Positions 19,511-27,622 of a stretch of 64,000 bases of DNA are shown piece by piece. Under the pieces are notes generated by a model. That model did not search any database. It was not told the DNA's origin and saw only the letters and a list, made by a program, of their open reading frames with translations. Position 1 is the stretch's first letter, and the number at the start of each line of letters is the position of its first letter. The position numbers were made by a program, and so were the translations under genes. The stretch comes from Adhaeribacter terrigena (lineage in GTDB: Bacteria > Bacteroidota > Bacteroidia > Cytophagales > Hymenobacteraceae), in contig NZ_JAEHFX010000003.1 in NCBI RefSeq assembly GCF_016623615.1, forward strand, positions 310,001 to 374,000, written 5' to 3'.

Positions 19511-19680
19511 TTGTTAAATTGTTGATTGCTGATTGTTAATTGGTTTAAATTTAAGTTGGAAGTGAAATCTATAGGCTTTAGGTAGAATAAACTATGATTT
19601 GAAATTTAACAAAAAAGGTGATACCAGAAAATTTGAATCACGATTCTTCAACCAACAATTAGCAATCAACAATTTAACAA
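19511..19680. repeat. Inverted-repeat spacer between miaB and pabB
   Basis: Arms TTGTTAAATTGTTGATTGCT (19511-19530) and its perfect complement (19661-19680), extended imperfectly by another 14 bases, enclose about 130 bases. The right arm abuts the pabB stop codon. Built from the reiterated words ATTGTTGATT/ATTGTTAATT. Confidence 0.75.
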
Positions 19681-19681
19681 T

Positions 19682-20953
19682 TCAACACACTTCCATAATC
19701 GCTTTTGCCTTCAATAAACATTCCTGGAATTCCTTTTCGGGCACGGAATCGATGGTGATGGCGCTGCCTACTTTGTAGCTCAGGTATTTGGTTTTGGCGT
19801 TGTATTGCAAACTGCGTATCACGACGTTGAAATCAAAGTCGCCGTTAGGTTGCAGGTAGCCGATGGAGCCTGAATATAGCCCTCGCCGGTGGTCTTCGTA
19901 TTGCTCAATGCGTTGCATGGCGCGGATCTTGGGTGCGCCGGTCATGCTGCCCATGGGGAAAGTGTGTTTTAAAATGGAAGCTAAATTTTCTTCAGGTCTG
20001 GCCTGGGCGGTAACGGTAGAGATCATCTGGAAAACCTGCTGAAATCCGTAAATGCCGAATAATTCTTCCACGTTTACGCTGCCGGTTTCGGCGGAGCGGC
20101 TCAAATCGTTGCGCACCAGATCCACGATCATCAGGTTTTCGGCGCGCTCCTTTTCGTCGTTCAAAAGCTGGTCTTTCAGAAAGGCATCTTCTTTGGGATT
20201 CCTACCGCGTTTGATCGTGCCTTTTATGGGTTGAGAAATAAGTTTGTTGCCTGCCTTTTTCAGGAAACGTTCCGGCGACGCGCACATCAAAACGCTATCG
20301 TTCAGCCTGAAAAAACCGGCAAAAGGAGTCGGGGACTTTTTATTCAGCGCCTCGAATAACTGTACCGGGAAAACGGTAGCGTTTTCGGCGAAAAACTCGA
20401 TGGTGTAATTCAGTTCGTACACATCGCCTTCCAGAATATGATCCTGAATATGGCGCACATTTTCTAAATATTTTTCTTCCGAAGTGCGGCTTTGCCAGCT
20501 TATTTCATGCGGCTGCGTTTCCGGTATTGCAGTAGTTAAAATTTGGTGTAGTATTTCTTCAGTTGCGACTTTCGAAGCAGAAATACCTACCGTTTTTTCT
20601 GAAAAAGTAAGCTGAATTTCCGGCTCAAAAAAATGCGCTTCCGGGAAACCGATAAAATCTTCGTGCTGGCTTTTTAGGTTTTCGACCTGGTTTTTCAGAT
20701 CATAACTCAAGAGCCCGCACCAGAATTTTCCGGAAGTTGAAATACGTTCCAGCGCTGCAAATACTTTTTCGCCCGAAAACCCTACCGTTTTCGCATCCGA
20801 AATGGCCAGCAAATTTTCAAAGCCATTATACAAATACGGAATATTATTGCCATCAAAATAAGCCAGCTGCGCAAATTTTTCCGCCCAATGCAGAGCCTTC
20901 CGCCGGAAATCTTCCGCATTAATATTCAGGTCTGAAAAAAGGAATTCGAGCAT
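19682..20953 (-). CDS. pabB: Aminodeoxychorismate synthase component I (chorismate-binding)
   Basis: A 423-residue chorismate-utilising enzyme. The C-terminal catalytic domain has PIKGTIKRG, LLNDEKERAENLMIVDLVRNDLSR, FPMGSMTGAPK and a C-terminal KVGSAITIDS region, as in PabB/TrpE. PIKGT (the PabB lysine) and the lone position without trpG or trpD favour PabB, which makes 4-amino-4-deoxychorismate for folate. Four copies of the 29-bp motif lie within about 500 bases: 20289-20317, 20370-20397, 20568-20596 and 20763-20791. The last two encode KTVGISASKV and KTVGFSGEKV. Confidence 0.93.
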   Translation of the reverse strand: MLEFLFSDLNINAEDFRRKALHWAEKFAQLAYFDGNNIPYLYNGFENLLAISDAKTVGFSGEKVFAALERISTSGKFWCGLLSYDLKNQVENLKSQHEDFIGFPEAHFFEPEIQLTFSEKTVGISASKVATEEILHQILTTAIPETQPHEISWQSRTSEEKYLENVRHIQDHILEGDVYELNYTIEFFAENATVFPVQLFEALNKKSPTPFAGFFRLNDSVLMCASPERFLKKAGNKLISQPIKGTIKRGRNPKEDAFLKDQLLNDEKERAENLMIVDLVRNDLSRSAETGSVNVEELFGIYGFQQVFQMISTVTAQARPEENLASILKHTFPMGSMTGAPKIRAMQRIEQYEDHRRGLYSGSIGYLQPNGDFDFNVVIRSLQYNAKTKYLSYKVGSAITIDSVPEKEFQECLLKAKAIMEVC

Positions 20954-20954
20954 T

Positions 20955-21150
20955 GGTAATGATTGAATGAGAGAATTATTGAATTATTGAATATGAAATA
21001 ATCGTAGAGACAGGGCACCGCCTTGTCTAACATTATTGCATCACGTTATAGAATAGTTTATTCTACATTCATTAAAAATTCCTTTAGTTTTCAATTTATA
21101 CATTTCCAAATTCACCAATTCCCACATTCTCTCATTCACTCATTCAATAA
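20955..21150. repeat. Imperfect inverted-repeat spacer between pabB and the TPR gene
   Basis: Left arm ATTGAATGAGAGAAT (from 20963) with GAATTATTGAATTATTG; right arm ATTCTCTCATTCACT with ATTCAATAATTA (about 21125-21153). Reiterated ATTGAAT words, similar in style to the spacer upstream of pabB. Confidence 0.55.
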
Positions 21151-22644
21151 TTACAGCGTCGAAAGCCCGATCTTGGCCTTTGAATCGATGCTGTTTTTGT
21201 ATTCGTGTTTGGGGTAAGCCAGCGCTTTCTTGAAGTATTTGCGGGCCGTGGTTTTATCGTTTCGTTCGGCAGCTAAGTAACCTAGTTGCAGGGCAGCATT
21301 CGGCGCAAAATAAGAAGCCATATTTCCGGCCGTTTCTATCGTTTTCTGGTAATATACAACGGCGGAATCATCTTTGCCTAAACCCTGAAAAATGCGCGCT
21401 TTGCGGTAAAACAGTTCGGTTTTTTCTTTTTGTGTAAGCCGGGATGCGGGCTGGAAATGCTGCAACGCTATAAGGGCTTTCTGATAATAACCGCCGTCGG
21501 CGTGCAGCCGGGCTTTTACCAGGTGTTTGTTTATTGCCTCCTTATTTTCTACAAATTTCTGGGCGTATTTGTCTTCTTCTACCACGGCGGCGCCGGTATT
21601 ATTTATGCGGCTGTAATATAATTGTGCTGTCAGTGGGTCGTCGCTTAAAAGACTGGCCAGGTATAATTTAAAGTTGGCATCTTTCCGGTAATGTTTGCCT
21701 TGGTAATGCTCCAGGAAATACTGGTTTTCGCGTAAAGAACGCGCATAATCGCCTTTGTAAAGAAACATATCGGCTGCCATGTGATGCAGGTACGGGAATT
21801 CCAGGTAGCGGCTATCGGTGGGGCGTTTCTGAAAGATTGCCAGCGAGGCGTCGCAGTTTTTGTTTTTTTTCAACATGCTCATGGCCAGGTACGTAAACAG
21901 CAGGTTATCCGGATTCTCGGCCGCCAGTTTATTCATGAATCTGGGGCCGGAATTATCTTTACGGTTCATCCAGTCCTGGGCAAATTGCAGGTAAATACTG
22001 GCTTCGGTCTGAAATAAATTCGGCATACGGGCCGCTGAACTAAGGTTAACCAGACCGCTTTTTATATCGCCGCGCATGCCCAGAATATTAAAAACCCACT
22101 GGTAGCTATCGGGCACGGAACCAATTATTACCTGCAGCAAACCCAAGGACTTGCGGTTCGGAATAAAATCGGGATACAGTTTCTGATTTTCTTTTAGCAA
22201 TAAAAATGCGCTGCGTACGTGCCAGGCGGCCTGCACTTCGTCGGCAAAAAAAACTTCGCACATGGCCAGTTGCAGTCTTATTTCGGCCTGGGCGTAGCGT
22301 TTGTAAGGCGTTTTTTCTTTTAAAGCAGCCAGCAGATCGAGCCGCTTTTCCTGCTGTGCGCGCAGACTTTTATACACCTTTTCATTCTGCGAAACCAGCA
22401 CCGTCAGAAAATCGGCATAATTGGCAACCAGCAACGCACAGGCATTATCATGGTCTTTCTGGAGTTCGGCCTGCAATAATTGTTTCCCGGAAGCAACCCG
22501 CAGTTTAATAATTTCCTGGTATGCCTGCTGAACGGGTTTGGTAAATTCGGAAGTGGCCGCGGCCGGAAAAGACAGCAGGAGCAAAAAAAACGCTATGGTT
22601 TTCCGGGTAAAAAGTACTTTAAATAAAAAAATAAGACTATTCAC
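21151..22644 (-). CDS. Secreted TPR-type protein
   Basis: About 497 residues from the GTG at 22644 (MNSLIFLFKVLFTRKTIAFF as the signal peptide, cleaved near AAATS); an upstream TTG at 22692 is also in frame but adds a poor leader. The rest is helical, with TPR-like repeats, clearest at the C-terminus (KTELFYRKARIFQGLGKDDS, AALQLGYLAAERNDKTTARK). No catalytic motif. Probably a periplasmic or surface-associated scaffold protein. The signal-peptide region carries a 29-bp motif copy (22587-22615), read in the minus frame as KTIAFF. Confidence 0.8.
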   Translation of the reverse strand: MNSLIFLFKVLFTRKTIAFFLLLLSFPAAATSEFTKPVQQAYQEIIKLRVASGKQLLQAELQKDHDNACALLVANYADFLTVLVSQNEKVYKSLRAQQEKRLDLLAALKEKTPYKRYAQAEIRLQLAMCEVFFADEVQAAWHVRSAFLLLKENQKLYPDFIPNRKSLGLLQVIIGSVPDSYQWVFNILGMRGDIKSGLVNLSSAARMPNLFQTEASIYLQFAQDWMNRKDNSGPRFMNKLAAENPDNLLFTYLAMSMLKKNKNCDASLAIFQKRPTDSRYLEFPYLHHMAADMFLYKGDYARSLRENQYFLEHYQGKHYRKDANFKLYLASLLSDDPLTAQLYYSRINNTGAAVVEEDKYAQKFVENKEAINKHLVKARLHADGGYYQKALIALQHFQPASRLTQKEKTELFYRKARIFQGLGKDDSAVVYYQKTIETAGNMASYFAPNAALQLGYLAAERNDKTTARKYFKKALAYPKHEYKNSIDSKAKIGLSTL

Positions 22645-22852
22645 GCGGGTGATTAAAACTTTTTGCGGTTTGCAGGCTATAAAAGGTGCCAAACAGGTAA
22701 AAAAATATTATGATTATTTACGAATAAATTCCGTAAAGTTGCGGGCATCCGGCTAATTTAGGCGATTATTGCCGGAGCGCAAAAATATTGCTTTATAATT
22801 AAAGCCGCTGTTATTGCCGGGGTTGGTTTTAATTGCTTACTCACAAGTTTAT

Positions 22853-23395
22853 ATGCACGGATTTATCTTTATTGAGTACGAAAAATTTGCTTTAAACCAC
22901 CTTTCCTACAAAGCCTGGGATGAGATTCTGGCGGAAAATAATTTACAGGACCGGCAATACAACCCCGTGACTATTTATCCCGATTCCGAGATCAGGGCTT
23001 TACTCAGCAGTGTTTCCAGGCGCACGCAATTACCGCAGGAACAGTTACTGGAGCTTTTCGGCATGCACTTGGTACCCGACCTGATGAAAGTTTACCGCGC
23101 GTACATAAATCCTCAATGGCGCACGCTCGATCTGCTGGAACATGCTGAAAATACGATTCACGTTTCCGTAAGAAAAAGTACGGCCGGAGCAGCGCCGCCT
23201 ATTCTGCAGGTATTCCGGTTACGCCACAATGAAATTGAGATCCATTATGTGTCGGAAAGAAAAATGATAGAATTAGGCGTTGGCATTATCAAAGGCCTGG
23301 CCCGGTTTTTCAACGAAACCGATAACATTTCGGTTGAACTGCTCAAGAATGAAGCAGCGGGAAGCAGTAAAATAATGGTGCGCCAGCTTTTCTGA
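22853..23395 (+). CDS. H-NOX (haem NO/O2-binding) domain protein
   Basis: A 180-residue stand-alone haem-sensor candidate. The start MHGFIFIEYEKFALNHL matches the H-NOX N-terminal helix. LLEHAENTIH supplies the proximal haem ligand His97. The invariant Y-x-S-x-R haem-propionate motif is present as YVSER (Tyr132, Ser134, Arg136), followed by GVGIIKGLARFFN typical of the family's C-terminal helix. H-NOX proteins sense NO or O2 and usually signal to a partner kinase or cyclase; none is adjacent. I chose the ATG at 22853 over an upstream TTG because homology begins there. Convergent with a STAS-like gene. Confidence 0.85.
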   Translation: MHGFIFIEYEKFALNHLSYKAWDEILAENNLQDRQYNPVTIYPDSEIRALLSSVSRRTQLPQEQLLELFGMHLVPDLMKVYRAYINPQWRTLDLLEHAENTIHVSVRKSTAGAAPPILQVFRLRHNEIEIHYVSERKMIELGVGIIKGLARFFNETDNISVELLKNEAAGSSKIMVRQLF

Positions 23396-23420
23396 ACCTA
23401 AAAAAAACTATAAAATGCAC

Positions 23421-23864
23421 TCAGGTCTGGAACTCGGGTTTAAGCGCTGAATAATCCTGGGTTTTTTCACTCAACCAATCCAAAGCTTTTTGCGGGTTTT
23501 TATAAAAACGGATCTCGCACGGAAGCTGGTAATTCTGGATCAGGAAATTTACATTATTGAGGATATCCTGTTCCTGCACTTCGTTTCCGGCACCAATCCG
23601 GGCAATTTTCTTCAGGTTACTTTTTTCCAATACCGAGCCTATAAACTCCCGGCTCCAGCACATGTTTTTGGTAACAAGTTCCTCCGAATGCCGCGCATCT
23701 ATGAGCCATTTTTCTATTTCCAGCTCGGAAGTCAGTTTCAGTAGCGCCCGAAAGCCCCGCATAAAGTCTTCCGATGTCAGATAGTTTCTCCAGCTTACCT
23801 GCAGCAAATTTTCTTCCCGTTTATAGCAGATCATTACCAGATCATGTTGATATACCACTTCCAT
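23421..23864 (-). CDS. STAS/SpoIIAA-like domain protein
   Basis: About 147 residues from the ATG at 23864 (MEVVYQHDLVMICYKREENL). The pattern beta-strand, LLQVSWRNYLTSEDFMRGFRA helix, then KWLIDARHSEELV resembles the small STAS/SpoIIAA-like family of Bacteroidota. No catalytic residues identified. Its 3' end faces the H-NOX gene 25 bp away, so a functional pairing is possible but unproven. The longer upstream frame adds 38 residues without the character of a signal peptide. Confidence 0.6.
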   Translation of the reverse strand: MEVVYQHDLVMICYKREENLLQVSWRNYLTSEDFMRGFRALLKLTSELEIEKWLIDARHSEELVTKNMCWSREFIGSVLEKSNLKKIARIGAGNEVQEQDILNNVNFLIQNYQLPCEIRFYKNPQKALDWLSEKTQDYSALKPEFQT

Positions 23865-24001
23865 AGCCTGCCCGTTTAAATTTTCACATGAATTTATTAT
23901 TAAACGAATTAAATAAACGGATATTGATTTTTTGGCTAAGCAGAACGGCGTCCTGACCCGGCAATTCAGGCTGTTCAAACTTTTTTAAAAAACGCCCCTG
24001 A

Positions 24002-24030
24002 AAAACGCTATGTTTCTGGGCTTAAAAACC
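24002..24030 (+). repeat. 29-bp motif copy
   Basis: Core AAAACGCTATG, tail AAAAACC; 22 bp before the terminator at 24052. Confidence 0.75.
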
Positions 24031-24051
24031 CTTAAAAAACTTTAGGAAACC

Positions 24052-24084
24052 AAAAAAGCCTTTAATTTTCATTAAAGGCTTTTT
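24052..24084 (-). terminator. Terminator of the Nif3/zinc-ribbon operon
   Basis: Stem AAAAGCCTTTAAT/ATTAAAGGCTTTT with T-run on the minus strand. Confidence 0.85.
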
Positions 24085-24107
24085 AATAATTTCAGTTTAC
24101 CTGTTGC

Positions 24108-24839
24108 TTATACCGAGCGGTGCTCTACATCGGCTAAAATTCGGCCGCAGTGTTCGCAAACAATAATTTTCTTTTGAGAAGCAATATCGGCCTGGCGTTG
24201 CGGCGGAACCGTGTTGAAGCAACCCCCGCAGGCATCGCGTTTTACGGTTACTACTGCCAGACCATTGCGTACGTTGCCGCGGATCCGGGTATAAGCCATT
24301 AATAAACGATCTTCAATGTGCTTTTCAGCTTCACCGCGTTCGTTCATCAGACTACGCTCGTCTTCTTCGCTTTCCGCTACAATTACCTGTAATTCCTGGT
24401 TTTTGTTCGTAAGGTCTTTTTTACGCTCTTCCAGACGCTGTTTGGTGCCGGCAATTTCCTGGCCTTTCTGATCGATCTGATAAAGTGCCTCGCGGATCTT
24501 TTTCTCGTTAATCTGAATTTCCAGTTTCTGCAGTTCGATCTCTTTGGATATGGCATCGAACTCGCGGTTGTTGCGCACGTTCTGCTGCTGCTCTTCGTAC
24601 TTGCGGATCAGGATTTCTGAATCTTTAATGCCTTGCTTGCGGGCGCCGATCTGGTCGTTCAGGTTCTGAATTTCCTCGTCGAATTTCTGCACGCGCACTT
24701 CGTAGCCGGCTATTTCATCTTCCAGATCACGAACTTCCTCCGGTAAATCGCCGCGAACCCGCTTGATCTCGTCTAACTGGGAATCGAGGCTTTGAAGCTT
24801 CAAAAGGGACTCTAATTTACTGGCTACCGTACTTTCCAT
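24108..24839 (-). CDS. Coiled-coil protein with C-terminal zinc ribbon (DUF164 family)
   Basis: A 243-residue protein. Residues of about 10-180 form a long charged coiled coil (LDSQLDEIKRV through QRLEERKKDLTNKNQEL). The C-terminus holds a four-cysteine zinc ribbon, CGGCFNTVPPQRQADI followed by IVCEHCGRIL. This is the zf-RING_7/DUF164 family, often next to Nif3-like genes as here (6-bp gap, same operon). Related proteins in other phyla bind nucleic acid or act in secretion regulation; the role here is unknown. Cytoplasmic. Confidence 0.9.
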   Translation of the reverse strand: MESTVASKLESLLKLQSLDSQLDEIKRVRGDLPEEVRDLEDEIAGYEVRVQKFDEEIQNLNDQIGARKQGIKDSEILIRKYEEQQQNVRNNREFDAISKEIELQKLEIQINEKKIREALYQIDQKGQEIAGTKQRLEERKKDLTNKNQELQVIVAESEEDERSLMNERGEAEKHIEDRLLMAYTRIRGNVRNGLAVVTVKRDACGGCFNTVPPQRQADIASQKKIIVCEHCGRILADVEHRSV

Positions 24840-24845
24840 GTATTA

Positions 24846-25943
24846 TTAGCTATATCTGACAGGATTGGTGTTGATTTTTGACAATAAGACTGCAAAATTA
24901 GAAAAGTTTTCGGAAATCAAATCATAAAATATTTCCTTCGTGAAAACTTCGCTCTCATAATGGCCGATATCGCAGATGTGCAGGTGGCCTTCCGCCTGAA
25001 AAAATTCATGATATTTCATGTCGCCGGTTATAAAAACATCTGCTAATTGCCGGCGGGCATCGTTGAGTAAAAAGCTGCCCGCGCCGCCGCAAATGGCCAC
25101 CCGCTTGATCATGCCCGGTCCGTGAACGGTATGCTTTACGGTGGTCAAACCCATGTTTTGTTTTAATTCTTCCAGAAAATCGGGATAGGCAAGGGCAATC
25201 GGAATTTCACCGATCATGCCGGCCCCAACTTCCTGGTTCGCATTTTTTAAGGCGTAAAGATCGTAGGCTACTTCTTCGTAAGGGTGGGTTTTAAATAAGG
25301 CTTCTAAAACGCGGTTCTGCAAATGGGCCGGCAAAATTACTTCTAAGCGGTCTTCAATTATTTTTTCCGGTTTGCCAACCTGGCCAATGGTCGGATTCGC
25401 GCTGCCGGTTGGCAGAAAACGTCCTTCACCGGAAAGCTGGAAACTGCAATTTTTATAATCGCCGATCTGTCCGGCGCCGGCCTGGTGCAGGGCTTGTAAA
25501 ACGGCTTCGGTATTTTCCTGGGGCACAAACGTTACCAGTTTCAGCAGTGCATCCTGCTTAGGACTCAGGATGGTGATGTTCTCTAAGCCTAGTTTATGGG
25601 CAATTTTAGAATTTACGCCGCCTATTACGCTATCCAGGTTGGTGTGGCTGGCATAAATGGCAATATTATGCTGAATGGCTTTAATAATGGTTTGCTCAAC
25701 CATATTGCTGCCCGTCAGGCGTTTGAGTGGTTTGAAAATGACCGGATGATGCGCCATGATCAGGTTGCAATCGTGCAGAATCGCTTCCTCAATTACTTCG
25801 GGCGTACAATCCAGCGTGATCAGCACGCCTTTTACTTCGTCGTTCAGGTTTCCGGTTTGCAGCCCGGCATTGTCGTAACTTTCCTGCCAGGCCAGGGGCG
25901 CGAGATTTTCCAGGATGGTTATTACTTCTTTAATTTTGGTCAT
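24846..25943 (-). CDS. Nif3-like dinuclear metal-centre protein (YqfO type)
   Basis: A 365-residue member of the NIF3/DUF34 family. Metal-site motifs are LIMAHHPVIFKPL, IAIYASHTNLDSVIGGVN and, at the C-terminus, TGDMKYHEFFQ with ICDIGHYESEVF. A central inserted PII-like domain (residues of about 130-240, with THPYEEVAYDLY) makes it the longer YqfO type. These proteins form toroidal hexamers; a GTP cyclohydrolase I type 2 label is widespread but biochemically doubtful. Operon with the zinc-ribbon gene. Confidence 0.92.
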   Translation of the reverse strand: MTKIKEVITILENLAPLAWQESYDNAGLQTGNLNDEVKGVLITLDCTPEVIEEAILHDCNLIMAHHPVIFKPLKRLTGSNMVEQTIIKAIQHNIAIYASHTNLDSVIGGVNSKIAHKLGLENITILSPKQDALLKLVTFVPQENTEAVLQALHQAGAGQIGDYKNCSFQLSGEGRFLPTGSANPTIGQVGKPEKIIEDRLEVILPAHLQNRVLEALFKTHPYEEVAYDLYALKNANQEVGAGMIGEIPIALAYPDFLEELKQNMGLTTVKHTVHGPGMIKRVAICGGAGSFLLNDARRQLADVFITGDMKYHEFFQAEGHLHICDIGHYESEVFTKEIFYDLISENFSNFAVLLSKINTNPVRYS

Positions 25944-25994
25944 TTTGCAATTTACTTCTCGCTGAACAAACGTTTAAACTTTAAAGGCAAAAAA

Positions 25995-26447
25995 TTAAAC
26001 CCCGAACTGGGTTAAATGATGCTCTAAATGCTTGTAGAACATATTATTCCATTCCTGGCTGTTTAAAACGCCAAAAGAATGTGATTCCTTTCCCTCAAAA
26101 TGCGTTTTGCCTAATTGCTGGGTTTTCTGGATATAATTAACCAACCGGTCCTTTTCCGCTTCGAAGTTTTTTTCATCTTTTATCAGGAAAGCAGGTGCCG
26201 TTTGGCCGTTCTGTTTAAATGGCTTTTCATTTACAACTGTATTCTTTACAAATAGTTTGAGCATGAATTTAACCAGGGCGTTCGGTTTGGGATGCTTTTC
26301 TTCGTACACCATTTCGTAGGTTACGTTGCAATGGGCCAGCATTTGGGCCACGCTCATTTTACCCCAGAGCGGCTGGGTTTGCGGGCTTAATTTATTTATC
26401 CGGGAAATCAGATCGGTGCTTACGGCTGGTTCAAAAACGTTTTTCAT
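25995..26447 (-). CDS. DUF1569 (DinB-like) protein
   Basis: A 150-residue protein. LWGKMSVAQMLAHCNVTYEM and the C-terminal WNNMFYKHLEHHLTQFGV match DUF1569, a DinB/YfiT-like four-helix family in which His residues may bind a metal. No signal peptide. Function unknown; possibly a thiol- or stress-related transferase by fold analogy only. Confidence 0.8.
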   Translation of the reverse strand: MKNVFEPAVSTDLISRINKLSPQTQPLWGKMSVAQMLAHCNVTYEMVYEEKHPKPNALVKFMLKLFVKNTVVNEKPFKQNGQTAPAFLIKDEKNFEAEKDRLVNYIQKTQQLGKTHFEGKESHSFGVLNSQEWNNMFYKHLEHHLTQFGV

Positions 26448-26557
26448 GCTTATACTAATTTAATTGTTCTGAATATAAGGCGGGCAGTTTAAGAATTATG
26501 CTCCACCCAATATCGCCGAAAATTAAGTATTTTTACCGCCACACCAATAAAACCTGC

Positions 26558-27595
26558 ATGAAATTCCTGAAATGGCTGTTATTTCCATTTGCTTTACTTT
26601 ACGGCGGAATCATGCTGTTGCGGAATTTTCTCTACGACCAGGGTATTTTCAAATCGGAGCAATTCGATCTGCCGGTTATCAGCGTCGGGAATTTAACGGT
26701 AGGAGGTACCGGTAAAACGCCCCACGTAGAATTTCTGCTGCGGCTTTTAAAAGACTATAAAACTGCAACGCTGAGCCGGGGTTACAAACGCAGCACCACC
26801 GGTTTTGTGCTCGCAAACCCTAGCGTTTCTGCAGCAACCATCGGCGACGAGCCTTTTCAGTATTATTTAGATTTTCCGGAAACCACGGTGGCGGTTTGCG
26901 AGAAAAGGGCGGAAGGCATACAACAAATTCAGGAACGGAAACCAGAAACGGAAGTCATTATTTTGGATGATGCATTTCAGCACCGCGCTGTTATGCCAAA
27001 TTTAAATTTACTGATCACCGATTTTTACCGCCGTTTCGATACTGATTTTATGTTGCCGACCGGTTTATTGCGCGAGCCACGTTGGGGAGCAAAAAGAGCG
27101 GATGCAGTAATTGTGAGCAAATGCCCGGAAAACTTACTGGCTTCGGAAAAACAGCAGCTCGAAAACGGTATTAAAAAGTACACCAAAACTGCTACCCCGG
27201 TTTTTTTTACTTCGTACCACTACGGCGAAACCGTAGGGTTTGGAGCCGAAAAAGTCTGTTCTAAAAATGTAATACTCGTAACCGGAATTGCCAACCCCCA
27301 ACCTTTAATAACCTATCTGCTGGAAGCCGGTTATGCCATACAAGAGCACCTGAACTGGCCGGACCATCATCATTATACCCAGCCCGATGTGGAGAAAATG
27401 CAGCAGGTTTCAGAGCGTTTCAGACCCGAAAACGTAAGCATTTTAACGACCCGCAAAGATGCCGTAAAACTAATGCAGCCTGCTTTTGCCGGAACCGTAA
27501 AACAACTGCCGTTTTTCTATGTGCCCATTGAAGTAAAATTCCTGGAAAAACAGGCGGCATTTGAACAAATGGTTTTGGCAACAGTAAAAGCTTAG
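26558..27595 (+). CDS. lpxK: Tetraacyldisaccharide 4'-kinase LpxK
   Basis: About 345 residues from the ATG at 26558 (MKFLKWLLFPFALLYGG, the N-terminal membrane-associating helix); the upstream start adds 20 non-conserved residues. The P-loop VISVGNLTVGGTGKTP and the catalytic VIILDDAFQHR identify LpxK, which phosphorylates the lipid A precursor with ATP at the inner membrane. It contains three motif copies: 26801-26829 (minus), 27162-27190 and 27227-27255. The last encodes ETVGFGAEKV. Followed 27 bp later by a porin gene. Confidence 0.95.
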   Translation: MKFLKWLLFPFALLYGGIMLLRNFLYDQGIFKSEQFDLPVISVGNLTVGGTGKTPHVEFLLRLLKDYKTATLSRGYKRSTTGFVLANPSVSAATIGDEPFQYYLDFPETTVAVCEKRAEGIQQIQERKPETEVIILDDAFQHRAVMPNLNLLITDFYRRFDTDFMLPTGLLREPRWGAKRADAVIVSKCPENLLASEKQQLENGIKKYTKTATPVFFTSYHYGETVGFGAEKVCSKNVILVTGIANPQPLITYLLEAGYAIQEHLNWPDHHHYTQPDVEKMQQVSERFRPENVSILTTRKDAVKLMQPAFAGTVKQLPFFYVPIEVKFLEKQAAFEQMVLATVKA

Positions 27596-27611
27596 GTTTA
27601 GGTATTTTAAT

Positions 27612-27619
27612 TACTTTTG
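27612..27619 (+). promoter_or_regulatory. TAnnTTTG box at the porin start
   Basis: TACTTTTG lies 3 bp before the proposed GTG start. If used, the transcript would be nearly leaderless. Confidence 0.3.
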
Positions 27620-27622
27620 TGC

